DNA from: Opitutaceae bacterium TAV5
GTDB lineage: Bacteria; Verrucomicrobiota; Verrucomicrobiia; Opitutales; Opitutaceae
Assembly: GCA_000242935.3 (NCBI GenBank)
Contig: CP007053.1
Location: forward strand, 7,053,001 to 7,117,000
Reading direction: 5' to 3'
DNA length: 64,000 nucleotides
A program made the translations under genes and the position numbers. Below the pieces are notes generated by a model. It was not told where the DNA came from and searched no databases. It saw only the letters and a list, made by a program, of their open reading frames with translations. Each line of letters begins with the position of its first letter. Positions within the stretch are counted from its first letter, which is position 1. Positions 34,919-42,965 of this stretch are shown in pieces.

Positions 34919-36817
34919 ATGCAAGAAACCGTCGAAAAAACACGAACCCGCTTGGTACAGTGGGCTGAACGCTGCCTTTCCGTCTGTCAGGACGAAGGCG
35001 ATACAAAAGCGGTCTCCATGATCCAGGAAGCCGTTTCCAGATACAGGGATGATCGCTTCGTGCTCTCCGTCATGGGCCTCGCCAAACGCGGAAAGTCCAC
35101 CCTCATCAACGCTCTTTTGGGTCGCGCCGATGATCTGCTGGCTCCCGTTGACAAGCTCCCTGCTACCAGCGTCACCACCACATTCAGTTGGGGGCAGACA
35201 CTTCTGGTCGAAGCGATCCTCCGCAACGGCACGAGTGTATCCCTGAAACCGGAGGATATTCGCGCATACGCCACGGAAGAAGGAAACCCCGGCAACATCA
35301 AGGAGGTGCAGTTGATCAGGATCACCGGACCGTTTCCGGAGCGCCTGCGCGGTCTCACGCTGGTTGACCTGCCCGGCCTTGGCTCCGTCCATGAACATCA
35401 CGACCAGATACTGCACCAGTTTTTGCCACAGAGTGATGCCGTGCTTCTCCTGACAACGGCCCGCATGCCCATTAACGAACAGGAACTCGACCTGTTACGC
35501 GACGCCCGGAAGGCCGATATCGACAAGCTGTTTGTTGCCATCAACCAGATGGACAAGACCGAACCGGGCGAACTGCTTGAATGCGAAGCGCACAATCGCA
35601 AACAACTCGGACTGTTAGGCGCATCTGTCCCCGTCATCCACAAGATCAGCGCCCGGCAAGCGTTCCTGGGTGAATGGGAGGCAAGCGGTGTTTCCGCGTT
35701 ATGGGCTGACATCGAAACCTTCCTCCAGAAAGAGCGAGGTGTCGTCATGACCAGGCGGCTTGTGTCCGCAGTCATGCAGGCGGCGTCCCCTGTTTTGCAG
35801 TCTCTGGCTACTCTTGCTGCCGCTGTCGGAAAGTCCTTCGGGGAATTGGCTGCGGAACGCGCACGATTGACCACGGAAAAGAAAAGCATCGAAAGCACCC
35901 GTCAGCTTCGGGAACGTGAATTCAAGATCAAATGGGACAACGCCGTTGACGAGACGGCAGAACAGTTGCCTCAGGCGGAAAAGGAGATTCGTCACCAGTT
36001 GACGGAGGAAATCAAAAAAACCGGGCTGGGTCAGGTAAAGGCGCTGGAAAAGCGCCTGCCCGGCATCTTCGCCAGATGTGTGGAATCCACGCTATCCCCG
36101 ATATTTTCTGCGATGGAAAATACGCTCCGGGACATTACTCGGGAATTCGATGCCACCTATCCTCGCGTAAGCATCGATGCCGAAGGTTCGGCACACATCG
36201 AGGCAAGCGCGGACAACACCCTGCTCAAAGGTGCCGTTGCCGGTGGGGCCATGATTGCAGGAGGTGTAGGGGTGGCAACTGCCGCTTCCGCAGCAATTGC
36301 GGCAGCAGTAACCACGGTTCCTTTAGCCGGGCTGGGGGCTGCCACGACTCTTGCAGGTGGCGCGTTGTCCTACTTTGGACTGACGGGGCTTGCCCCTGTC
36401 GCAGGTGGAGTAATTTCTGCACTCTGGCCCACAGCCACAGTTTCCACCGCATCCCCCCTCTTGCTTGCCGCTGGCCCGGTGGGGTGGGCTTTGGCCGGTG
36501 TCGGTGCCCTGGCGGTTCCGGTTGCGTGGAGCATGGCACGCAGCAAGCGCAGGCGCAATTTGCAGGAACAGATCGAAGAGCACGTCGCCGACGCCTTCTC
36601 CGGACTTAAAAACGAACGCCTGCCTGCCATTCGCCGGATGGCGGGCAAGATCATCGAGGAATTCCGCATCAATCTGGACCATCGCTTGGTCGCCATTGAT
36701 CTGGCCTTGGAAAAAGCTGCTCTCCAGCCGGGAGACGCCCAGGCCGCGAAAGCGAGCGAAGAACGTTACAGGCAGTTCGACAGCCTCCTTGCAGAATCGT
36801 CTCTCCTCATCCGATGA
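34919..36817 (+). CDS. Dynamin-like GTPase (bacterial DLP/LeoA-type)
   Basis: 632 residues. G1 GLAKRGKS (53-60), G2-like Thr in LPATSVTTTF, G3 DLPGLG (150-155), G4 NQMD (209-212). After the GTPase domain come long helices (stalk-like) and, at about 430-545, a Gly/Ala-rich hydrophobic region that could insert into membranes as the DLP paddle. A C-terminal helical part completes the fold. Bacterial DLPs remodel or seal membranes, and several act in phage defence or toxin release. The start at 34919 is the first Met of the family domain. Its stop overlaps the next GTPase gene (ATGA). Confidence 0.85.
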   Translation: MQETVEKTRTRLVQWAERCLSVCQDEGDTKAVSMIQEAVSRYRDDRFVLSVMGLAKRGKSTLINALLGRADDLLAPVDKLPATSVTTTFSWGQTLLVEAILRNGTSVSLKPEDIRAYATEEGNPGNIKEVQLIRITGPFPERLRGLTLVDLPGLGSVHEHHDQILHQFLPQSDAVLLLTTARMPINEQELDLLRDARKADIDKLFVAINQMDKTEPGELLECEAHNRKQLGLLGASVPVIHKISARQAFLGEWEASGVSALWADIETFLQKERGVVMTRRLVSAVMQAASPVLQSLATLAAAVGKSFGELAAERARLTTEKKSIESTRQLREREFKIKWDNAVDETAEQLPQAEKEIRHQLTEEIKKTGLGQVKALEKRLPGIFARCVESTLSPIFSAMENTLRDITREFDATYPRVSIDAEGSAHIEASADNTLLKGAVAGGAMIAGGVGVATAASAAIAAAVTTVPLAGLGAATTLAGGALSYFGLTGLAPVAGGVISALWPTATVSTASPLLLAAGPVGWALAGVGALAVPVAWSMARSKRRRNLQEQIEEHVADAFSGLKNERLPAIRRMAGKIIEEFRINLDHRLVAIDLALEKAALQPGDAQAAKASEERYRQFDSLLAESSLLIR

Positions 36818-37869
36818 GCCCGGTCACGACAAAAGAGATCATCGATGATCTGCTGCTCCTCGTTGCACAGTCGGAAAACCTTCACCCCGATGCGCAGGGG
36901 AAAATCCGCGTCCTGCTGTCCGGCCTCAGGCGGGAACTGATGTTGATGCGTCAACGGTGCCTGCGCCCGCCCGGAGCCTACAAGGTCGCCGTGGTCGGGT
37001 TGGGCAATGTAGGAAAATCCACCCTGCTCAATGCCCTCCTCGGCATGAAAATCGCGCCGGTCAGCAATGCCCCGTGCACCGCCAACATTGTCGAATTCAA
37101 CTATGGACCGGATTTCCGTCTCATGGCCGAGGCACAGGGACGCCTGATGCCGCAACACTGGACATTTCCGCAGCCCGCCTCTCTCCATGAACAACTCTCC
37201 AAAATGGTGGCGCACGATGGCGGCACGGAGCGCGAGTGGAACCGTCTCGAAGTCACCCTGCCCGCCGACATCCTTTCCGGGGGGCTGATTCTCGCCGATA
37301 CGCCGGGCTTCGGAGTGGCTGGCGAGGTCGGCCAGCACGACAACGAAGTCATTGCCGGTTTTCTCAAAAATGACGTGGCGCAAATATTCTGGGTGGTGAT
37401 GGCCGATCAGGGCATTGGCCGTCAGGAACTCGCCTTCTATCATCAATACCTCGTGGATCGCTGTGATGATCTGGTGGTGACCAACGCCGAAGACTGGGAG
37501 CCTGAGGACAGGAAGCGCTGGGAACAGCGTTTTGCGCCACAACTCCGGTCGGCGGTGCAGATTCATTTTGTCAAGGGAAAGCAGGCCCGGCTCGCCCGCG
37601 AAAGGCAGGACATCGAAGGGTGGGAGGAATCCGGTGCCGCCGACGTATGCAGGCGGATCGGTTTGCTCAAACACGCGGATGGCCGTCTCGACGGCGTAAA
37701 CCGCAACCTTGCCCTCCTCGGTGAAATCCTCTGCCGCAATCTTCAGGGAACCGGAATCCCCGGGCGCGTGTTCTGCCCGCTGGCAAACGCCCGCTTGCTC
37801 CGCAAATACGCTGATGAACCTGCGATGCTTTCGTGGATGCGGGCACTGTCGAAATCCGGGAACAACTGA
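36814..37869 (+). CDS. Second GTPase (dynamin/Era-like, stand-alone G domain)
   Basis: 351 residues. N-terminal helical segment, then G1 GLGNVGKST (62-70), G2 region APCTANIVEF, G3 DTPGFG (162-167) and a G4-like TNAED (223-227). Only a short helical C-terminus follows, so it lacks the stalk of the first GTPase; the two could pair as the large and small partners known from tandem bacterial DLPs. It overlaps the upstream gene by 4 bp and is 6 bp from the next one, so expression is coupled. Confidence 0.8.
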   Translation: MSPVTTKEIIDDLLLLVAQSENLHPDAQGKIRVLLSGLRRELMLMRQRCLRPPGAYKVAVVGLGNVGKSTLLNALLGMKIAPVSNAPCTANIVEFNYGPDFRLMAEAQGRLMPQHWTFPQPASLHEQLSKMVAHDGGTEREWNRLEVTLPADILSGGLILADTPGFGVAGEVGQHDNEVIAGFLKNDVAQIFWVVMADQGIGRQELAFYHQYLVDRCDDLVVTNAEDWEPEDRKRWEQRFAPQLRSAVQIHFVKGKQARLARERQDIEGWEESGAADVCRRIGLLKHADGRLDGVNRNLALLGEILCRNLQGTGIPGRVFCPLANARLLRKYADEPAMLSWMRALSKSGNN

Positions 37870-37875
37870 TACATC

Positions 37876-39312
37876 ATGGCTCAAATCTGCATCATAGGAA
37901 CCGAAGGCGCGGGCAAAACCGTTTTTATATCGGTCTTCGCCACGCGTCATCAGGAAATGACTCCGGGCTTCCCGTGGATGGCGTACAAAAACAGGGAAAC
38001 AGCGCGCTATGTCGCCCAAAACTGGAGTATCCTCGCCGACCAGCAAGACTGGCCTCCATCCACCCCCGCCGGCACCCTCCCCTCGCTAGAATGGGAGTTG
38101 CACACTCCCGATGGAGTTGAACATACGATGAAAGTACAGGATGCTCCCGGCCAGGACATCCGCGCTATCTTCGATTCACCTCCTGAAGACCTGAACGAAA
38201 AACAGACCGAACTGCTACGCACCATCCGCGAATCCGACATCCTTCTGTTTCTCATAAATCCGGGAGAGGCAATCCGCGCTGCAACCGCCATCGAACGGGC
38301 CGATGTCGAGATCCCCATCGCCATGGCACTCCGAAACGTCCTGGAGCGCAATACCCGTGCGGCGATTCTTCTCTCCCTGCACGACCAGTTATTGCCTTAT
38401 TTTGACAGCATCGGGGTTCCGCGAAGCGATCCGCTGGAAGCCATCCGGGCGTGCCTTCCGACTGTTTATGGGATCATTCGCAATGCGGGTGATCGCCTCA
38501 AGGCATTCTATGTGGCCTCCATTGCGGAAACGGTCCCGTTTGTCGATAATCAAGGCAATGCCCGCTCCCGTCCCAAGGCACAGTTTGAATCCGAAGGACT
38601 GGCCGAACTGATGATATGGCTGACCATGTCATTGCAGGATATCCGGAATGACGAAATCAATGCAGAAAGAGAAAAAAACGCCAAAGAACAGTCCGCTCAG
38701 GCAGAAAAGCTGAACGCGGCTAAAAAAAAACGAAACTGGTGGACTGGCTTCGCTCTGCTAGGACTTTTTCTGACTTCCTTGTTCATCGGAACAGGAATCG
38801 TTGATGCCAATACCCCGACACACAAAAATGTTTCTGTAAATAAACGAGGATATCGACCTATCCCGCAAGAATATTGGAAATGTGAGATCAAGCAAGGCGA
38901 TGTTGGTGTTGCCGATGACATCGTATTTTTCAATACGAGCCAATATCATTTTGAAAAACCATACATCGATGTGTCTTTTCGAGGGAAACAGTTCAGAAGA
39001 GAATATGGAGGCACCTTGTCAGCCGGGTATTATGTCACTTGGGAAAAAACATACAATTTCAGTTGGGGAGAGAAGGATGCACGCATCAATGCTTATTGTA
39101 TCATGGATTATGCAGAAACGGAGTCACAACCGTTAACCTCGGACGAAAAATTCCGGCTTCAGGCAACTAACCAAACCATTGCGACGTTAATATCTCTTGT
39201 TATCGCGGCTGTCGGTGCGGCCATCGTATTCGATTGCTGGAACAAGCATATCAAAAAGAATCAAAAAATCCCGCCACCGCTGCCACGATCCATCCCGTTA
39301 CCTCGACAATAA
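37876..39312 (+). CDS. Membrane-anchored P-loop GTPase-like protein
   Basis: 478 residues. P-loop GTEGAGKT (8-15), G3-like DAPGQ (89-93), then NTRAAILLSLHDQ where a G4 motif would be, without a clear NKxD. The cytosolic domain ends in a Lys-rich coiled coil (about 255-287). A membrane helix (about 288-309) leads to a beta-rich domain (FNTSQYHFEKPYIDVSFRG...), then a second helix near 440 and a Pro-rich tail. This resembles the double-GTPase/GTPase-associated proteins predicted in conflict systems, but that link is from memory. It may relay nucleotide state across the membrane. Confidence 0.7.
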   Translation: MAQICIIGTEGAGKTVFISVFATRHQEMTPGFPWMAYKNRETARYVAQNWSILADQQDWPPSTPAGTLPSLEWELHTPDGVEHTMKVQDAPGQDIRAIFDSPPEDLNEKQTELLRTIRESDILLFLINPGEAIRAATAIERADVEIPIAMALRNVLERNTRAAILLSLHDQLLPYFDSIGVPRSDPLEAIRACLPTVYGIIRNAGDRLKAFYVASIAETVPFVDNQGNARSRPKAQFESEGLAELMIWLTMSLQDIRNDEINAEREKNAKEQSAQAEKLNAAKKKRNWWTGFALLGLFLTSLFIGTGIVDANTPTHKNVSVNKRGYRPIPQEYWKCEIKQGDVGVADDIVFFNTSQYHFEKPYIDVSFRGKQFRREYGGTLSAGYYVTWEKTYNFSWGEKDARINAYCIMDYAETESQPLTSDEKFRLQATNQTIATLISLVIAAVGAAIVFDCWNKHIKKNQKIPPPLPRSIPLPRQ

Positions 39313-39335
39313 CCATTTTGTTCCGCATAACACCC

Positions 39336-40280
39336 ATGAACTGGTTTACATACGATTTTTTTGACCCTTCTTCTGCCTATGCTTACTGGACCGCTCAAAA
39401 CGGCGCGCCACCCCTCTCCTATATCAAGGGAATTGCTACCGAATTGACCGCACGATTCGGAATCATCACCTGTAACAACTGGTCTGATTCCGATTATATC
39501 GGCGGACTCAGGACGATGGGAGCACGAACCTGTGTTTTCCGTGTGCTTAATGGCGGGCGTGATCGTCGGGGTCGCCCTCACCGTTGGGTGCTTTTTGTCG
39601 CGGAAACCGAAGCGGGCGAATGGCAAGCGACAGATATTCTGGAAGCGCTGGAATCTCCCGTTTTTCAACAATATGCCAAAACTGCCGTTCCCTCGCCAGT
39701 GCCGATGCCATCTGCAATTCCCAAATGGCCCTTGCATCCGCAAAAATCAGGTGCGCTTCCCGATCAGCTTTCGCTGACAGGAGACGACTCACGGCAACAA
39801 ATCAGCAAATATTCATTAGTGATGACGTCCGGTCCGGAAAACAATTCCCTCCTGGTCGTCGAGAAACAGGGAACGCAATATCGGGCGTGGATTAAAGACA
39901 TCAAAAAGGCGTCAAAAACCGAAAAAACGTACCCGCCAACACCAATACCACCTCATTCTACCACGCTGCCGCACAACCCGGACAAGATTCTTTCGGGCAA
40001 CAATCCCTATTCATCAATAAAAATGCAATTTTCACTCAAGACACTCTTGATACTCACCATTATCGGATTCATTTGCGGTTTGGGCATCGGCTACTTTTTC
40101 GTGAAAAATAGCAATTCCGGCAAAGAAGTTCCACGTGTCACTATTAAAGGCCAGAAGACTGATACCGAAGGAAATCTTGTAATCACAATAGGGGTAAATT
40201 ACAACACATCCCTTCCGTCCAAGGCAGGAAGTAAACCGGCAGAGAGTAACCCTTACGGCAGGGAAGTACCAGAGCCATGA
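39336..40280 (+). CDS. Hypothetical GTPase-operon protein with C-terminal membrane helix
   Basis: 314 residues. The N-terminal domain (about 1-115: FTYDFFDPSSAYAYWTAQNG, then ELTARFGIITCNNWSDSDYI) is unfamiliar; its RFGIIT and later HRWVLFVAET strands suggest a beta-rich sensor fold. A Pro-rich linker is followed by one membrane helix (LKTLLILTIIGFICGLGIGY) and a short outer tail. It starts 23 bp after the third GTPase gene and overlaps the next gene by 4 bp. ATG 39336 is preferred to an upstream one inside the preceding gene. I assign no function. Confidence 0.6.
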   Translation: MNWFTYDFFDPSSAYAYWTAQNGAPPLSYIKGIATELTARFGIITCNNWSDSDYIGGLRTMGARTCVFRVLNGGRDRRGRPHRWVLFVAETEAGEWQATDILEALESPVFQQYAKTAVPSPVPMPSAIPKWPLHPQKSGALPDQLSLTGDDSRQQISKYSLVMTSGPENNSLLVVEKQGTQYRAWIKDIKKASKTEKTYPPTPIPPHSTTLPHNPDKILSGNNPYSSIKMQFSLKTLLILTIIGFICGLGIGYFFVKNSNSGKEVPRVTIKGQKTDTEGNLVITIGVNYNTSLPSKAGSKPAESNPYGREVPEP

Positions 40281-40930
40281 AATATAACATTTCAAGAAAC
40301 GGCAGGAACGTCGGGAAATATACTCTGGATGAGTTGAAATCTTACTATGGCAAGGGAATCTTGCTAGCCACTGATTGGGCTTGGCAGGAAGGGATGCCCG
40401 AATGGGTAAGCTTGGAAAGCATTCTGCAACCACTTTTAGTACAAGGCTCGGCATTACATACAAAAATTGCACCACCTCCTGAAACAGTCACGGTGGGCAA
40501 GCAGATTGAAGACAACTATGTCGGACCGAAAAACGCGCTAACTGCCTTTTTGGGTGATAAGTCGCAAAGGCCAACCGGTATTCGTCGGCTCCCGTTTTTT
40601 GGAATCTGCATCGCATTGCAATTAATATCCATTGTTCCTCAGGGTTCCACGGGAGAATCATGGGGGGTTTTCACTATATCTATGGTGCTGTTTTTGGGGA
40701 GTGTTTGGTCCCGTCTAAAAAACATAGGCATGACTCCATGGCTTTGTTTGCTTATGTTCGTTCCGATTGCCAATATCCTAATTCTGATTCGTTGCCTTGC
40801 CTTTCAAGAAGGTTACCAAACCACAAAGAAATTAGATACTGCGGGGAAGGTCGTCTCCATCATTGCACTCATTTGCATTTCGGCTCCCGTATTGTTTTTT
40901 CTGTTTTCATATATCACAAAAAATAGATGA
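40277..40930 (+). CDS. GYF_2 domain plus DUF805-like four-span membrane protein
   Basis: 217 residues. The N-terminal KYNISRNGRNVGKYTLDELK, then WAWQEGMPEWVSLESI matches GYF_2 (the usual W-x-x-G-M-x-x-W ending). The rest has four membrane helices with SRLKNIGMTPWLCLLMFVPIANI, the DUF805 hallmark (RLxDxG...W...iP..N). DUF805 proteins are inner-membrane proteins of unknown role. Its ends overlap both neighbours by 4 bp. Confidence 0.75.
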   Translation: MKYNISRNGRNVGKYTLDELKSYYGKGILLATDWAWQEGMPEWVSLESILQPLLVQGSALHTKIAPPPETVTVGKQIEDNYVGPKNALTAFLGDKSQRPTGIRRLPFFGICIALQLISIVPQGSTGESWGVFTISMVLFLGSVWSRLKNIGMTPWLCLLMFVPIANILILIRCLAFQEGYQTTKKLDTAGKVVSIIALICISAPVLFFLFSYITKNR

Positions 40931-41616
40931 AACCACCTGATTATAGACTTGGATCGATCTGCCTTCGTTGCGGCTGTACTGTATCTGAAGATGCTTGCCC
41001 AAAGTGCAAATCCATAATTTCAGCATTACCCAGTACCATTCCAACGACGAAGGATATATCCACGTCACAGACCGACTCACATGAAAAAACTGTTACTGCG
41101 GTCCAGGATTCTGATTTGTTTATCATCGTAGCGTTGCTGTATGGGGCAGCCTGCATTACCTTTCTGCTCGGCATTGTTCTTCCGTTGATCACGATAAAAA
41201 AGGAAGTCGTGATTTTTGGGATCAAGTGGGTGGATGAAATGAATACAGTTTCACTCCTGTCTGGCACATGGGCACTCTTGACGAATAGGCAATTATTCCT
41301 GTTCCTTATTATCTTTTTCTTTTCGATGGTATTTCCGGCTCTGAAACTGTTTTTCCTCTACAAAATAGGCTTTGATTCCAAAACTGATTTGAAAAAAAAG
41401 AAACACCTTGGTTGGCTCTCCGCTGTCGGCAAATGGTCCATGCTCGACATATTTGTGGTTGGCCTGCTGGTCGTAACCCTGAAACTCGGCGATCTGGTTG
41501 AGGTCAAGGTTCACGCAGGCCTGTATGCTTTTGCCGCTTCGGTTCTGTTGACCATGATATTAACCCTGCTCGCCAAAACAGACCGATTTCCCTCCGGCCC
41601 TCCGGTCAACCGATAA
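40927..41616 (+). CDS. Zinc-ribbon PqiA-like membrane protein
   Basis: 229 residues. N-terminal zinc ribbon (CLRCGCTVSEDACPKC), a linker, then four membrane helices with the PqiA signature region LSAVGKWSMLDIFVVGLLVV, followed by LKLGDLVEVKVHAGLYAF. PqiA is part of the PqiABC envelope lipid-transport and stress system; here PqiB (MCE) and PqiC are absent. Its presence next to dynamin-like GTPases strengthens a membrane-integrity theme. Confidence 0.75.
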   Translation: MKPPDYRLGSICLRCGCTVSEDACPKCKSIISALPSTIPTTKDISTSQTDSHEKTVTAVQDSDLFIIVALLYGAACITFLLGIVLPLITIKKEVVIFGIKWVDEMNTVSLLSGTWALLTNRQLFLFLIIFFFSMVFPALKLFFLYKIGFDSKTDLKKKKHLGWLSAVGKWSMLDIFVVGLLVVTLKLGDLVEVKVHAGLYAFAASVLLTMILTLLAKTDRFPSGPPVNR

Positions 41617-41658
41617 TCGGCTACCTGCCCGAAGATTTTCCTACTCCACAACCAACAT

Positions 41659-41853
41659 ATGATGAAATCCGCAGCCACCCTCTCACCCTGGAACAAATCC
41701 GTCATTACCAGACTGCTTCTCTGGCTCCTGCTTGTCGCTTCTGTGATAATAGCACGAGTCCTCAGCAGAAAACATTTGCGATACCTCCTGCCGGAAATGT
41801 TCCGATATGCTTCCAATGTATCTGCCCAGCCAACCTGTGCCATAATCGTTTAA
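41659..41853 (+). CDS. Small one-span membrane protein
   Basis: 64 residues: basic N-terminus, one helix (LLLWLLLVASVIIARVL), then a short tail with Arg and His. It begins 42 bp after the PqiA-like gene and ends 4 bp before the CPBP gene. No family recognised; translational coupling is plausible. Confidence 0.45.
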   Translation: MMKSAATLSPWNKSVITRLLLWLLLVASVIIARVLSRKHLRYLLPEMFRYASNVSAQPTCAIIV

Positions 41854-41857
41854 TTCA

Positions 41858-42406
41858 ATGCGGCCCCGTGCATCATATGCGCTCCCGCTTTCATGCCTGA
41901 CGGTATATCGAAACCGCCGCTCGATTCACTGGCTCCGGCTTCTGGCAGAAATCCGCAATTATTTCTATTCGGGGAAATCGTGGTGGCTGTTCCTGCTCTG
42001 CCTTGCTTTTGAAAACCAGATTGTTCTCCGAGGAGTTCATTTTATCGTGTACAAGATACTGAACCCGCCGAGATCTTCCCCTGGCGCGATTTTGCTGACG
42101 GATTATCTCTGGCGTTCCTGCATTCAAGTGCCGGTGACAGAAACATTCGAATACCAGTTGCTCCTGATTGAATTGGGACGTCTTCTGAAACTCCCTGTCG
42201 GAGCCCAGCACATCCTGAGCATGGCGGTTTTCGCCATCATGCACTATGCGGGGGGCGGACTGGCGCACGGACTTTGCGCAGGACTGGTCGGCGGATTTTA
42301 TCTTGCCTGGACCTACCTGTATTTCCGCCAGCGCTCGTTCTGGCTGGCGCTCGGGATGACCATAGCATTGCATTCATTACATAATTTTATTTGTATCTGG
42401 ATATGA
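41858..42406 (+). CDS. CPBP-family intramembrane metalloprotease
   Basis: 182 residues and several membrane helices. Motif 1 is ETFEYQ (Glu95 and Glu98, replacing the usual EExxxR; the Arg is missing). Motif 2 is FAIMH (125-129) and motif 3 HSLHN (172-176). CPBP/Abi enzymes cleave prenylated or small membrane proteins and often serve in bacteriocin immunity or abortive infection. It closes the plus-strand GTPase run. The degenerate first motif leaves activity uncertain. Confidence 0.7.
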   Translation: MRPRASYALPLSCLTVYRNRRSIHWLRLLAEIRNYFYSGKSWWLFLLCLAFENQIVLRGVHFIVYKILNPPRSSPGAILLTDYLWRSCIQVPVTETFEYQLLLIELGRLLKLPVGAQHILSMAVFAIMHYAGGGLAHGLCAGLVGGFYLAWTYLYFRQRSFWLALGMTIALHSLHNFICIWI

Positions 42407-42965
42407 CACGGGTTCACTCTAATGGTGAAGAAATGCACATAGGGGGTGCTTCCCTCCATGCCCAATCAAGCATTGCTTTTGCAAACGTCAACATAATAAT
42501 GGATTGAGAAAATTTCCGGGATCACTGTCTCCCATTTCAGACAAGTAATGATATAAGACCAAACAGGATAGGGGGATGTGAGCGGGACAATCATTGCATC
42601 AATATAGTATATCTGCCGTATTTTGCCAGAAAGATAACAACGCTCAGGCTTCTTGTTTGGCAGTTGATGCCGGACAGAAAAGATGTAGGCAGGGCGAGTA
42701 GTGACACTGTGTCATCGTTTTTTTTCTAGATTTTCAATCGGGGTATTTTTATAATATAAATATAACGGAAAATTACGGAAAAAGAGGTGTCACCGTGTCA
42801 CTGATCAATCAAGGCATCAGTAATGCCTATGTAACGTATTTACTCTAAAAAATTATGTAATTTCATGAATCATCACTCCCGATGATATGAGATATATCAC
42901 CGAGAGTGACACTGCTTGCTTTAGACTAAAAACCTGACTAATTTGGCATTAGAGTACTCCACTGG
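42407..42965. other. AT-rich convergent intergenic region with TGACAC palindromes
   Basis: No gene. It lies between convergent stops and contains TGACAC-T-GTGTCA (42702-42714, perfect palindrome), GTGTCACCGTGTCAC (42787-42801) and a single TGACAC (42907-42912). Around 42730-42780 the sequence is very AT-rich. Such a layout could be a replication origin or a protein-binding locus for the island. Confidence 0.45.

Noticed and set aside
41858-42406. Treating the CPBP gene as a surely active protease
   Set aside because: The first motif lacks the usual EExxxR arginine, so only the family is called.
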